Both the position numbers and the translations under genes were made by a program. Shown here piece after piece: positions 1 through 5,136 of a stretch of 6,502 bases of DNA. Position 1 is the stretch's first letter. The number at the start of each line of letters is the position of its first letter. The DNA is from Verrucomicrobiota bacterium (GTDB lineage Bacteria > Verrucomicrobiota > Verrucomicrobiia > Opitutales > Opitutaceae): positions 1 to 6,502 of the forward strand of contig JAEWKR010000124.1 of the NCBI GenBank assembly GCA_023457715.1, in the 5' to 3' direction. The notes under the pieces were generated by a model that was given only the letters and a program-made list of their open reading frames with translations, searched no databases and had not been told where the DNA came from.

Positions 1-35
1 TCATCAATATCGCAACCGGTGATTTTATAACTTCG

Positions 36-100
36 CCGAAGTTGGCTTTTGGGACTGCACCAGCCGCGCCGACGTAGCCCAATTTGGGCTCCAACTTCGG
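36..100. repeat. Nested inverted repeat upstream of the adaptor gene
   Basis: CCGAAGTTGG at 36-45 is the exact reverse complement of CCAACTTCGG at 91-100. Inside the 45-base loop, AGCCC (76-80) and GGGCT (86-90) form a second, smaller stem around AATTT. The outer right arm runs straight into ACTTCGGAATCCA, a sequence found again at 4984-4996, so this looks like one member of a dispersed intergenic repeat family rather than a private regulatory site. No T-run follows on either strand, so it does not look like an intrinsic terminator. Function unknown. Confidence 0.55.
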
Positions 101-107
101 AATCCAG

Positions 108-147
108 GTTCGATGTTCGATGTTCGACGTTCGACGTTCGACGTTCG
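108..147 (-). repeat. Heptamer tandem array, GAACATC/GAACGTC family (array 1)
   Basis: Five full heptamers and a partial one lie end to end on the plus strand: GTTCGAT twice, GTTCGAC three times, then GTTCG. Read on the minus strand these are the GAACATC/GAACGTC unit seen at 4802-4854 and 5001-5039, so this array is inverted relative to those two. Seven bases is not a multiple of three and the pattern has no stop codon, so it creates meaningless open frames on both strands. It lies about 55 bases before the adaptor start, in the probable 5' leader of the operon. Confidence 0.85.
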
Positions 148-200
148 CCCGCCCTCATCCAGTCATCACCGCCAATCGCAATTGACCGCCTGGGCGCGCC

Positions 201-1436
201 ATGCGACCGTCCGACATGAGTCACATCCCGACCTTGGAGGGACTGCGCATCTCGCGTGACGACAAACCTCGCGCCAAACGCGGGTGGGGCGCTGTGGTCA
301 TCGCCCTTCTTTTGCTCGGCGGGGTCGCCATCACCGCCTGGTCTTTTACCAGGGATCCCGCGATCGAGGTGCGCACCGTCACCGCGCGCGAGGTCCAGGC
401 GAGCGCCAGCTCCCAGCGGACCGTACTCAACGCGTCCGGCTACGTGACCGCCCGCCGCGAAGCCACCGTGTCCTCGAAAGTCACCGGCAAGGTCCTCGAG
501 ATCACGATCGAGGAAGGCATGAAAGTCACCGCCGGCCAGATTCTCGCGCGAATCGATGACTCCAATGTCTCCGCCAGTCTCCGCCTCGCCCAGGCCCAGG
601 CGAGCGCCGCCAGGGCCGGGTTGAGCGAAACCCAGGTGCGGATCAAGGAAGCCGAACTCGAGCTCTCGCGGCAGACCGCCCTGCATGAACGTTCCGTCGC
701 CAGCCAGGCGGACTTCGACCGCGCCGAGGCGGCGACCAACGCACTCCGCGCGCGGTTCGAGCAGCAACAAGCCGAGGTCGCCGTCGCGGAAAGCACGGTC
801 GCCGTGTGGCAACAACAGCTCGACGACACGGTCATCCGCGCGCCCTTCGCCGGGACCGTCACCTCCAAGAACGCGCAGCCCGGCGAGATGATTTCACCGA
901 TGTCCACGGGCGGTTTCACCCGCACCGGCATCTGCACGATCGTGGACATGGACTCGCTCGAGATCGAAATCGACGTCAACGAAAGCTACATCAACCGGGT
1001 CCAGCCCGGCCAGGCGGTCGAGGCCACGCTCGACGCGTACTCCGAGTGGAAACTGCCCTGCCACGTCATCGCGATCATTCCCACCGCCGATCGCAACAAG
1101 TCCACCGTCCGCGTCCGCGTCGGTTTCGATCAGCTCGACCCCAAGATCCTGCCGGACATGAGCGTCAAGGTTGCCTTCCGCGAAACGGAACGGGCCAGCG
1201 AAGGCCACGCCCCCCGCCGCGTCGTACTGCCAAGGAACGCCGTGCTCACGCGCGAGAATCGCCCCGTGGTGTTCATCGTGAACGCCGGCCGCGCCGAACG
1301 CCGCGCCGTCACCACCCAGGAAGCCGATCCCGATACCGTCTTCGTCCTCGCCGGCGTGTCCGCCGACGAATCCGTCATCGTCCAAGCCCCGCCCACCCTG
1401 CTGGACGGCGCCCGCGTCAAGCCCCTTGCCCCATGA
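201..1436 (+). CDS. Periplasmic adaptor subunit of an efflux transporter (HlyD/MacA/RND-MFP family)
   Basis: This 411-residue membrane-fusion protein should bridge the inner-membrane ABC transporter and an outer-membrane channel. A basic cytoplasmic tail (residues 1-28) precedes one membrane anchor at about 29-49 (AVVIALLLLGGVAITAW); there is no lipobox. The first half of the lipoyl-like domain is at about 80-119 (SGYVTARREATVSSKVTGKV). A long Ala/Gln/Glu-rich alpha-helical hairpin follows at about 122-208. The second lipoyl half has the family motif VIRAPFAGTV at 211-220. A beta-barrel (about 250-326) and a membrane-proximal C-terminal domain (about 338-410) complete the family layout, so the protein is full length. 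The stop TGA overlaps the next gene's ATG. ATG 201 is used here; ATG 216 (Met6, MSHIPTLEG) is also plausible, and neither has a clear Shine-Dalgarno. The family is certain; the substrate is unknown. Confidence 0.93.
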   Translation: MRPSDMSHIPTLEGLRISRDDKPRAKRGWGAVVIALLLLGGVAITAWSFTRDPAIEVRTVTAREVQASASSQRTVLNASGYVTARREATVSSKVTGKVLEITIEEGMKVTAGQILARIDDSNVSASLRLAQAQASAARAGLSETQVRIKEAELELSRQTALHERSVASQADFDRAEAATNALRARFEQQQAEVAVAESTVAVWQQQLDDTVIRAPFAGTVTSKNAQPGEMISPMSTGGFTRTGICTIVDMDSLEIEIDVNESYINRVQPGQAVEATLDAYSEWKLPCHVIAIIPTADRNKSTVRVRVGFDQLDPKILPDMSVKVAFRETERASEGHAPRRVVLPRNAVLTRENRPVVFIVNAGRAERRAVTTQEADPDTVFVLAGVSADESVIVQAPPTLLDGARVKPLAP

Positions 1437-2140
1437 GCCAGACCATCCCCGCCACCGAAACCGTCGTCCAGATCGACGGCGTTGAGAAAGTATTTCACCG
1501 CGGCTCGGAAGACATCCATGTCCTTCACGAGCTCAGCCTCACCGTCGAAAGCGGCGACTTCCTCGCGCTCATGGGCCCCTCCGGCTCGGGCAAGAGCACG
1601 CTGCTCAATCTCATCGGCGGCCTCGATCGCCCCACCAAGGGGCGGGTGCACGTGGCCGGGGAGCGCGTCGACACCTTGTCGGACTCGCGCCTCGCCGCCT
1701 GGCGCGCCCGCCACGTGGGCTTCGTCTTTCAATTCTACAACCTGCTCCCGGTGCTCAGCGCCGAGCGCAACGTCGAGTTGCCGCTGCTCCTGACGCCGCT
1801 GTCGAAGGCGGAGCGGAAGAAGCACGTCGAGACGGCGCTCGCCGTCGTCGGGCTCACGCACCGCGCGAAGCACTACCCGCGCGAGATGTCCGGCGGCGAA
1901 CAGCAGCGCGTCGGCATCGCGCGCGCGATCGTCACCGATCCGACGCTGCTGCTGTGCGACGAACCCACCGGCGATCTCGATCGCAAGTCCGGCGACGAAA
2001 TCCTCGACCTCCTGCAGGCTCTGAACCGGCAGCAGGGCAAGACCATCATCATGGTCACCCACGACCCCCACGCCTCCGCCCGCGCGACCCACACCGTCCA
2101 CCTCAACAAAGGCCAGCTCTCCTCCGTACCCGTGAGCTGA
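1433..2140 (+). CDS. ABC transporter ATP-binding protein, MacB/LolD/FtsE-like
   Basis: This 235-residue stand-alone nucleotide-binding subunit powers the two permeases encoded downstream. All catalytic motifs are present: Walker A GPSGSGKST (48-56), Q-loop Gln100 in FVFQFYNLLP, signature MSGGEQQRV (152-160, Met replacing the common Leu), Walker B LLLCDEP (172-178, catalytic Glu177), D-loop GDLD (180-183) and switch His210. The Q-loop context and the EPTGDLD motif are typical of the MacB/LolD/FtsE subgroup, whose members drive mechanotransmission or lipoprotein release rather than classical substrate translocation. The open frame extends back to 806, but that part lies inside the adaptor gene in another frame; ATG 1433 is the natural start. 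It overlaps the adaptor stop as ATGA, with no Shine-Dalgarno, implying translational coupling. Confidence 0.95.
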   Translation: MSQTIPATETVVQIDGVEKVFHRGSEDIHVLHELSLTVESGDFLALMGPSGSGKSTLLNLIGGLDRPTKGRVHVAGERVDTLSDSRLAAWRARHVGFVFQFYNLLPVLSAERNVELPLLLTPLSKAERKKHVETALAVVGLTHRAKHYPREMSGGEQQRVGIARAIVTDPTLLLCDEPTGDLDRKSGDEILDLLQALNRQQGKTIIMVTHDPHASARATHTVHLNKGQLSSVPVS

Positions 2141-2144
2141 GAGA

Positions 2145-2177
2145 TCTTTCTCTTTCTCTTAATCTTTCTCTTTCTCC
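2145..2177 (+). repeat. Hexameric homopyrimidine repeat with mirror symmetry
   Basis: TCTTTC units run from 2145 to 2177, broken only by AA at 2161-2162. ATCTTTCTCTTTCTC occurs at 2144-2158 and again at 2162-2176, an 18-base period. TCTTTCTCTTTCT at 2163-2175 is also the mirror image of 2145-2157, with a five-base spacer; homopyrimidine mirror repeats can form intramolecular triplex DNA. The run begins five bases after the ATPase stop, within the probable operon transcript. Confidence 0.8.
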
Positions 2178-2213
2178 GGTTCGTTCCGCGGCCGCGGCGC
2201 CCCCGCCCCCGCA

Positions 2214-2241
2214 TCTCAAATCTCAAATTTCAAATCCCAAA
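2214..2241 (+). repeat. Heptamer tandem array, TCTCAAA family (copy 1)
   Basis: Four consecutive heptamers are visible: TCTCAAA, TCTCAAA, TTTCAAA, TCCCAAA. The 25 bases at 2213-2237 are identical to 5107-5131 downstream of the operon, in the same orientation, so the element is dispersed. It lies between the ATPase and first permease genes and is AT-rich compared with the flanking coding DNA. Confidence 0.8.
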
Positions 2242-2242
2242 T

Positions 2243-2259
2243 GGCCGCGTCCCGCGGCC
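2243..2259 (+). promoter_or_regulatory. GC hairpin occupying the ribosome-binding region of permease 1
   Basis: GGCCGCG (2243-2249) and CGCGGCC (2253-2259) are perfect complements around a three-base TCC loop, giving a strong 7-bp hairpin that ends seven bases before ATG 2267. Where a Shine-Dalgarno would sit there is only this stem and GAGCCCC. A separate 12-base perfect palindrome, CCGCGGCCGCGG, lies at 2186-2197 and could compete for pairing. The pairing is seen directly; control of translation is inferred only. Confidence 0.4.
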
Positions 2260-2266
2260 GAGCCCC

Positions 2267-3424
2267 ATGCACCTCCACCTCATCTGGGCGAATCTGAAAC
2301 GGAAGAAACTGCGCACCAGCCTCACGCTGCTGTCCATCATGGTGGCGTTTTTGCTCTTCGGCATGCTCTGCGCCATGCGGCAGGCCTTGGTCGGCAGCGT
2401 CGAACTCGCCGGCGCCGACCGCCTGATCGTCCGCCACCGGGTCTCGATCATCCAACTCCTGCCCGAGTCGTACAAGGCCCGGATGGAGCGGATCCCGGGC
2501 GTCGACCTCGTGGTGCACCAGACCTGGTTCGGCGGCATTTACCAGGATCCGAAGAACTTCTTCATGCAGTGCCCCGTGGAACCGCAGGGCTTCATGGCTA
2601 TGTTTCCCGAGTTCCAGCTTCCCGCGGAACAGATGCAGGCCTGGCTCGCCAACCGCACGGGGGCCGTCGTCGGGCGAAAGACCGCGGACCGCTTCGGGTG
2701 GAAGGTCGGTGACCGGGTGCCGATTCGCTCCACCATCTGGTCGCAGGCCGACGGCAACTATACCTGGGAGTTCGATGTCGTGGGGATCTACGAAGGCCGG
2801 GATAAGGGCACGGATACGACGGCACTCTTCTTCCGTTACGACTTTTTCGACGAATCCCGCCGGGAGAACTTCGGGCGCGGGCTTGTCGGCTGGTACACCA
2901 TCCGCGTCAAGGATCCGGCGCAAAACGTGACCGTGGCCGAGAAGGTCGATGCGGAATTCGCGAATTCGCCCGCGGAAACCAAGACCGAACCCGAGGGGGC
3001 GTTCATCCAGGGCTGGGCCTCCCAGATCGGCAACATCGCCCTGATCGTCGCCGTGATCCTGACCGCCGTGTTCTTCACCATCCTCATGGTCACCGGGAGC
3101 ACAATGTCCCAGGCGGTCCGCGAACGGCTCGGCGAACTCGGCGTGCTCAAGGCGATCGGTTTCACCAACAACCAGGTCCTCGCCCTGATCCTCGGCGAGT
3201 CCTGCACCATCGCCCTGCTCGGGGGCGGCATCGGACTCGCCCTCGCCTGGCTGTTTACTGCCGGCGGCGATCCGACCGGTGGCCTCCTGCCGCTCTTCCA
3301 TCTGCCCACCCGCGATCTCGTCATCGGCGCCTTCATCGCCATCGCGCTCGGCATCGTGACCGGGATCCTGCCCGCCCTCTCAGCCATGCGCCTCCGCACC
3401 GCCGACGCCCTCCGCCGCCTCTGA
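2267..3424 (+). CDS. ABC transporter permease, FtsX/MacB family (permease 1)
   Basis: This 385-residue inner-membrane protein has the four-helix FtsX/MacB topology. Membrane segments are at about 18-38, 254-276, 303-331 and 349-370. A large extracytoplasmic domain (MacB-PCD-like, about 40-250) lies between the first two. After helix 2 comes the cytoplasmic coupling stretch ERLGELGVLKAIGFTNNQV (286-304), the family hallmark that contacts the ATPase. The C-terminus ILPALSAMRLRTADALRRL (367-385) is also typical. The extracytoplasmic domain is rich in aromatics and charge and carries two cysteines in the first third of the protein (35 and 102). Length is normal for a permease without a fused ATPase. 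ATG 2267 places the Asn-Leu-Lys-Arg-Lys pre-helix motif correctly; no Shine-Dalgarno is visible. It probably forms a heterodimer with permease 2, which differs greatly in sequence. Confidence 0.93.
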   Translation: MHLHLIWANLKRKKLRTSLTLLSIMVAFLLFGMLCAMRQALVGSVELAGADRLIVRHRVSIIQLLPESYKARMERIPGVDLVVHQTWFGGIYQDPKNFFMQCPVEPQGFMAMFPEFQLPAEQMQAWLANRTGAVVGRKTADRFGWKVGDRVPIRSTIWSQADGNYTWEFDVVGIYEGRDKGTDTTALFFRYDFFDESRRENFGRGLVGWYTIRVKDPAQNVTVAEKVDAEFANSPAETKTEPEGAFIQGWASQIGNIALIVAVILTAVFFTILMVTGSTMSQAVRERLGELGVLKAIGFTNNQVLALILGESCTIALLGGGIGLALAWLFTAGGDPTGGLLPLFHLPTRDLVIGAFIAIALGIVTGILPALSAMRLRTADALRRL

Positions 3425-3456
3425 CCGCCCAATCCGCCCAAACCATCAAACCATTG

Positions 3457-3536
3457 AACCACAGATGAACACGGATGGACACGGATCCAGGCCGGTCTTT
3501 TTCCAAATCTGAGTCCATCTGTGTTCATCTGTGGTT
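3457..3536. repeat. Long inverted repeat between the two permease genes
   Basis: The left arm 3457-3480 (starting AACCACAGATGAACACGG) pairs with the right arm 3513-3536 over 24 positions with only one G-T pair. Beyond an A-A mismatch the stem continues for five more pairs (3482-3486 with 3507-3511). The predicted RNA hairpin is about 30 positions per arm with a 20-base loop (3487-3506). The sequence following on the plus strand is GAGAGGATTGG, not a T-run, so it is not a standard terminator. It lies inside the probable operon transcript and may affect mRNA stability or downstream expression; this is inference. The unit resembles short intergenic repeats I associate with Planctomycetota and Verrucomicrobiota. 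Confidence 0.85.
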
Positions 3537-3553
3537 GAGAGGATTGGGAGGAG

Positions 3554-3576
3554 TCTCTGTGGCGAATTCCGAATCC
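3554..3576 (+). repeat. Dispersed CTCTGTGGC...AATCC element (copy 1)
   Basis: These 23 bases match 4973-4995 at 20 positions. Both begin TCTCTGTGGC and end GAATCC, with differences only in the middle. The end of the element (ACTTCGGAATCC in the second copy) is also present at 94-105. It appears to be a building block that occurs beside other repeat units in three different spacers of this window. Confidence 0.5.
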
Positions 3577-3580
3577 CTCG

Positions 3581-3598
3581 CACTCTCACTTTCACTTA
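3581..3598 (+). repeat. Hexamer repeat before permease 2
   Basis: CACTCT, CACTTT and CACTTA follow each other directly, ending nine bases before ATG 3608. The pyrimidine-rich run occupies the place where a Shine-Dalgarno would be expected, so permease 2 has no purine-rich ribosome-binding site. It has the same six-base period and C/T bias as the run at 2145-2177. Confidence 0.6.
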
Positions 3599-3607
3599 CC
3601 TTCCCCG

Positions 3608-4795
3608 ATGAACTGGTTCACTCAGATCGCCTCCATTACCGGCTTCGGTCTCAAGAGCCTGCCGCAGCGGCGCGGTTCCGTCGCCGCCACCCTCACGGGC
3701 GTCGCCGGCGTGGTGGCCGTGCTCGTCGGCGTGCTCTCCATCGCCGTTGGCTTCCAGCGGGCGATGCAGGTCTCCGCTTCCCCGGATGGCGCACTCGTCC
3801 TGCGCAGCGGGGCCGACTCCGAAATGGTCAGCGGCTTCAGCCGCGAGCAAACCCGGCTCATCGCCGATGCGCCCGGCCTCGCGCGCAACGCGCAGGGCCC
3901 GCTGGCCTCCGCTGAACTCTTCGTCATCATCAACCTGCCCAAGCGGAGCACCGGCACGGACGCGAACGTACCCCTCCGCGGGGTCGAGCCCGCCGCTCTG
4001 TCGGTGCGCGACCAGGTAAAGATCACCCAGGGCCGCATGTTCCAATGGGGCCACAACGAAGTGATCGTCGGCGAGGGTGCGGCGCGCGAACTTGCCGGGC
4101 TCGACGTGGGCTCGTCGGTCCGGGTCGGCCAGTACCAGTGGCCCGTCGTCGGTCACTTCACCGCCAATGGCGGCGTGTCGGAATCCGAAATCTGGACGGA
4201 TGCGAAAGTGCTTCAGGACGCCTACCACCGCGGCGATTCCTTTCAGTCGGTCTATGCCCGCCTGGAGAACGAAGGGGCGTTCACGACGTTCAAGGACGCG
4301 CTGACCGCGAACCCGCAGCTCAATGTGAAGGTAGTGCGACAATCCGAGTTCTACGCCGAACAATCGGAGGTGATCACCCAACTGGTCACCACGCTCGGCG
4401 TGCTCATCGCGGGCTTGATGGCGATCGGCGCCATCTTCGGCGCGCTCAATACGATGTACACCGCTGTGGCCGCGCGCACGCGCGAGATCGCCACGCTGCG
4501 CGCCCTCGGGTTCAGCAGCGGTGCCGTCGTGGTGTCCGTGCTGCTCGAGTCCGTGCTCCTCGCCCTCGTCGGCGGCGCCGTCGGTGGACTGCTCGCCTAC
4601 GCCGCCTTCAACAACTTCCACGCGGCCACGATGAACTGGCAGAGCTTCAGCCAGGTGACCTTCGCCTTCGCCGTCACGCCCTCGCTACTGCTCCAAGGCA
4701 TCGTCCTCGCGACCGTCATCGGCGTAGTCGGCGGCCTGTTCCCCGCGGTCCGCGCCGCCCGCCAGCCCATCGCAGCCGCGCTGCGCGAGCTGTAA
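3608..4795 (+). CDS. ABC transporter permease, FtsX/MacB family (permease 2)
   Basis: This 395-residue second inner-membrane subunit has membrane segments at about 26-48, 257-281, 305-332 and 361-380. An extracytoplasmic MacB-PCD-like domain spans about 50-255. The hallmark coupling motif is ARTREIATLRALGFSSGAVV (289-308), and the C-terminus GGLFPAVRAARQPIAAALRE (375-394) is the classical MacB-type ending. It is closer to canonical MacB/YknZ-type permeases than permease 1 is, and the two share topology but little sequence, which suggests a heterodimeric transporter rather than a recent duplication. A 183-base repeat-rich spacer separates it from permease 1; no promoter was recognised there. 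ATG 3608 is preceded by the pyrimidine-rich CACTTACCTTCCCCG and lacks a Shine-Dalgarno. It is the last gene of the module, and folC converges on it 356 bases away. Family certain, substrate unknown. Confidence 0.94.
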   Translation: MNWFTQIASITGFGLKSLPQRRGSVAATLTGVAGVVAVLVGVLSIAVGFQRAMQVSASPDGALVLRSGADSEMVSGFSREQTRLIADAPGLARNAQGPLASAELFVIINLPKRSTGTDANVPLRGVEPAALSVRDQVKITQGRMFQWGHNEVIVGEGAARELAGLDVGSSVRVGQYQWPVVGHFTANGGVSESEIWTDAKVLQDAYHRGDSFQSVYARLENEGAFTTFKDALTANPQLNVKVVRQSEFYAEQSEVITQLVTTLGVLIAGLMAIGAIFGALNTMYTAVAARTREIATLRALGFSSGAVVVSVLLESVLLALVGGAVGGLLAYAAFNNFHAATMNWQSFSQVTFAFAVTPSLLLQGIVLATVIGVVGGLFPAVRAARQPIAAALREL

Positions 4796-4801
4796 CGATA
4801 C

Positions 4802-4854
4802 GAACGTCGAAAGGCGAACATCGAACATCGAACATTGAACATCGAACATCGAAC
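4802..4854 (+). repeat. Heptamer tandem array, GAACATC family (array 2)
   Basis: In-register heptamers are GAACGTC, the diverged GAAAGGC, GAACATC twice, GAACATT, GAACATC twice and a closing GAAC. The array starts six bases after the permease 2 stop. It is inverted relative to array 1 at 108-147: the 19 bases at 4837-4855 are exactly complementary to 107-125, so the four-gene module is bracketed by inverted copies. Confidence 0.85.
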
Positions 4855-4930
4855 CCCCTTCGCCAGCTGCTCGGACGTAGCGAAGAGCGCCAGCGATTCG
4901 ATGACTTGACGCCGATCTCAAATCTCAAAT
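4816..4930 (+). repeat. 115-bp direct repeat, copy A
   Basis: By hand alignment at an offset of 185 bases, 4816-4930 matches 5001-5115 at 111 of 115 positions; differences are at 4821, 4822, 4835 and 4904. The unit consists of GAACATC heptamers, then a unique core (4855-4915), then TCTCAAA heptamers. The core contains CTTCGC (4859-4864) and GCGAAG (4880-4885), a 6-bp inverted repeat with a 15-base loop. Similarity resumes with CAAACGAG at 4933-4940 after an indel of heptamer units. No coding function is apparent; the spurious frames it creates are paralogous between the two copies. Confidence 0.9.
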
Positions 4931-4937
4931 CCCCAAA
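4916..4937 (+). repeat. Heptamer array, TCTCAAA family (copy 2)
   Basis: TCTCAAA occurs twice, followed by the diverged TCCCCAAA. This is the shortest of the three TCTCAAA arrays and the distal end of repeat copy A. The matching array in copy B (5101-5136) has two more units, so array length varies between otherwise almost identical copies. Confidence 0.65.
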
Positions 4938-4942
4938 CGAGC

Positions 4943-4980
4943 CTCCGTGTCCTCTGTGTCGGAGCTCTGTGCTCTCTGTG
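4943..4980 (+). repeat. CTCTGTG-type irregular short repeat
   Basis: CTCCGTG (4943-4949) and CTCTGTG (4952-4958, 4965-4971, 4974-4980) recur with irregular spacing. CTCCG (4943-4947) can also pair with CGGAG (4960-4964). The block fills the space between the two copies of the 115-bp repeat and leads directly into the CTCTGTGGC...AATCC element at 4973-4995. No gene is supported here. Confidence 0.55.
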
Positions 4981-5000
4981 GCTACTTCGGAATCCACGTT
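4973..5000 (+). repeat. Dispersed CTCTGTGGC...AATCC element (copy 2) leading into heptamer array 3
   Basis: The segment 4973-4995 matches 3554-3576 at 20 of 23 positions. Its end, ACTTCGGAATCCACGTT at 4984-5000, matches 94-110 at 16 of 17 positions (ACTTCGGAATCCAGGTT). In both places a GAACATC-family array follows immediately, but the arrays run in opposite orientations while the leader does not. The shared junction suggests a composite repeat family with conserved module order. Confidence 0.6.
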
Positions 5001-5039
5001 GAACACTGAACATCGAACACTGAACATCGAACATCGAAC
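5001..5039 (+). repeat. Heptamer tandem array, GAACATC family (array 3)
   Basis: The array reads GAACACT, GAACATC, GAACACT, GAACATC, GAACATC and a closing GAAC. It is the start of copy B of the 115-bp repeat. GAACACT variants occur only in this array within the window, which separates it slightly from array 2 although the flanking core is nearly identical. Confidence 0.85.
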
Positions 5040-5115
5040 CCCCTTCGCCAGCTGCTCGGACGTAGCGAAGAGCGCCAGCGATTCGATGTCTTGACGCCGA
5101 TCTCAAATCTCAAAT
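5001..5115 (+). repeat. 115-bp direct repeat, copy B
   Basis: This is the second copy of the unit described at 4816-4930, with four substitutions at 5006, 5007, 5020 and 5089. The core 5040-5100 differs from copy A at one base only, which points to recent duplication or gene conversion. After the TCTCAAA array, CAAACGAG (5133-5140) again closes the unit. The folC stop lies about 12 bases further on, so this repeat would be in the 3' untranslated region of both converging transcripts. Confidence 0.9.
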
Positions 5116-5136
5116 CTCAAATTTCAAATCCTCAAA
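5101..5136 (+). repeat. Heptamer array, TCTCAAA family (copy 3)
   Basis: TCTCAAA three times, then TTTCAAA and TCCTCAAA. It shares 25 identical bases (5107-5131) with 2213-2237 in the spacer before permease 1, including the order of the variant unit TTTCAAA, so the two arrays have a common source and are not independent slippage products. Confidence 0.8.

Noticed and set aside
21..31. TATAAC at 26-31 as a -10 promoter element
   Set aside because: No convincing -35 sequence lies at the proper distance, and it is 170 bases from the adaptor start within a repeat-rich leader.
1..77. 3' end of an upstream plus-strand gene, with stops at 20-22, 28-30 or 75-77
   Set aside because: Each frame gives only a few residues before the stop, and the longest crosses the inverted repeat; nothing identifies a protein tail.
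108..147. Iteron or DnaA-box cluster of a replication origin
   Set aside because: Seven-base period with no DnaA-box consensus, no AT-rich melting region beside it and no replication gene; the same arrays recur in other spacers.
806..1432. N-terminal extension of the ATPase frame back to 806
   Set aside because: The extension is Arg/Pro/His-rich out-of-frame translation of the adaptor gene; ABC homology begins after ATG 1433.
3457..3536. Intrinsic terminator between the two permeases
   Set aside because: The stem is long but not GC-rich and is not followed by a T-run on the plus strand; the operon probably continues through it.
3475..3915. Plus-strand frame beginning MDTDPGRSFSKSESICVHLW
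   Set aside because: It starts in the inverted repeat and runs into permease 2 in a different frame; permease 2 has clear homology and the overlap is a GC-rich shadow.
1130..4621. Long antisense frames of over 300 residues opposite the ATPase and both permeases (1130-2101, 2216-3301, 3596-4621)
   Set aside because: High-GC coding DNA commonly leaves the antisense strand open. These translations are Gly/Ala/Asp/Arg/His-rich without domains, while the sense frames are complete known proteins.
4685..5106. Two similar minus-strand reading frames (4685-4921 and 4918-5106), each containing HRIAGALRYVRAAGEGGS and MFDVQCSMF
   Set aside because: They are translations of the two copies of the 115-bp repeat and its heptamers. 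Their similarity follows from the DNA duplication, and there is no protein family, ribosome-binding site or codon bias to support them.
4802..5136. Possible CRISPR array
   Set aside because: Heptamers are directly tandem with no spacers, and the larger unit occurs only twice with a low-complexity insert. No cas gene is present.
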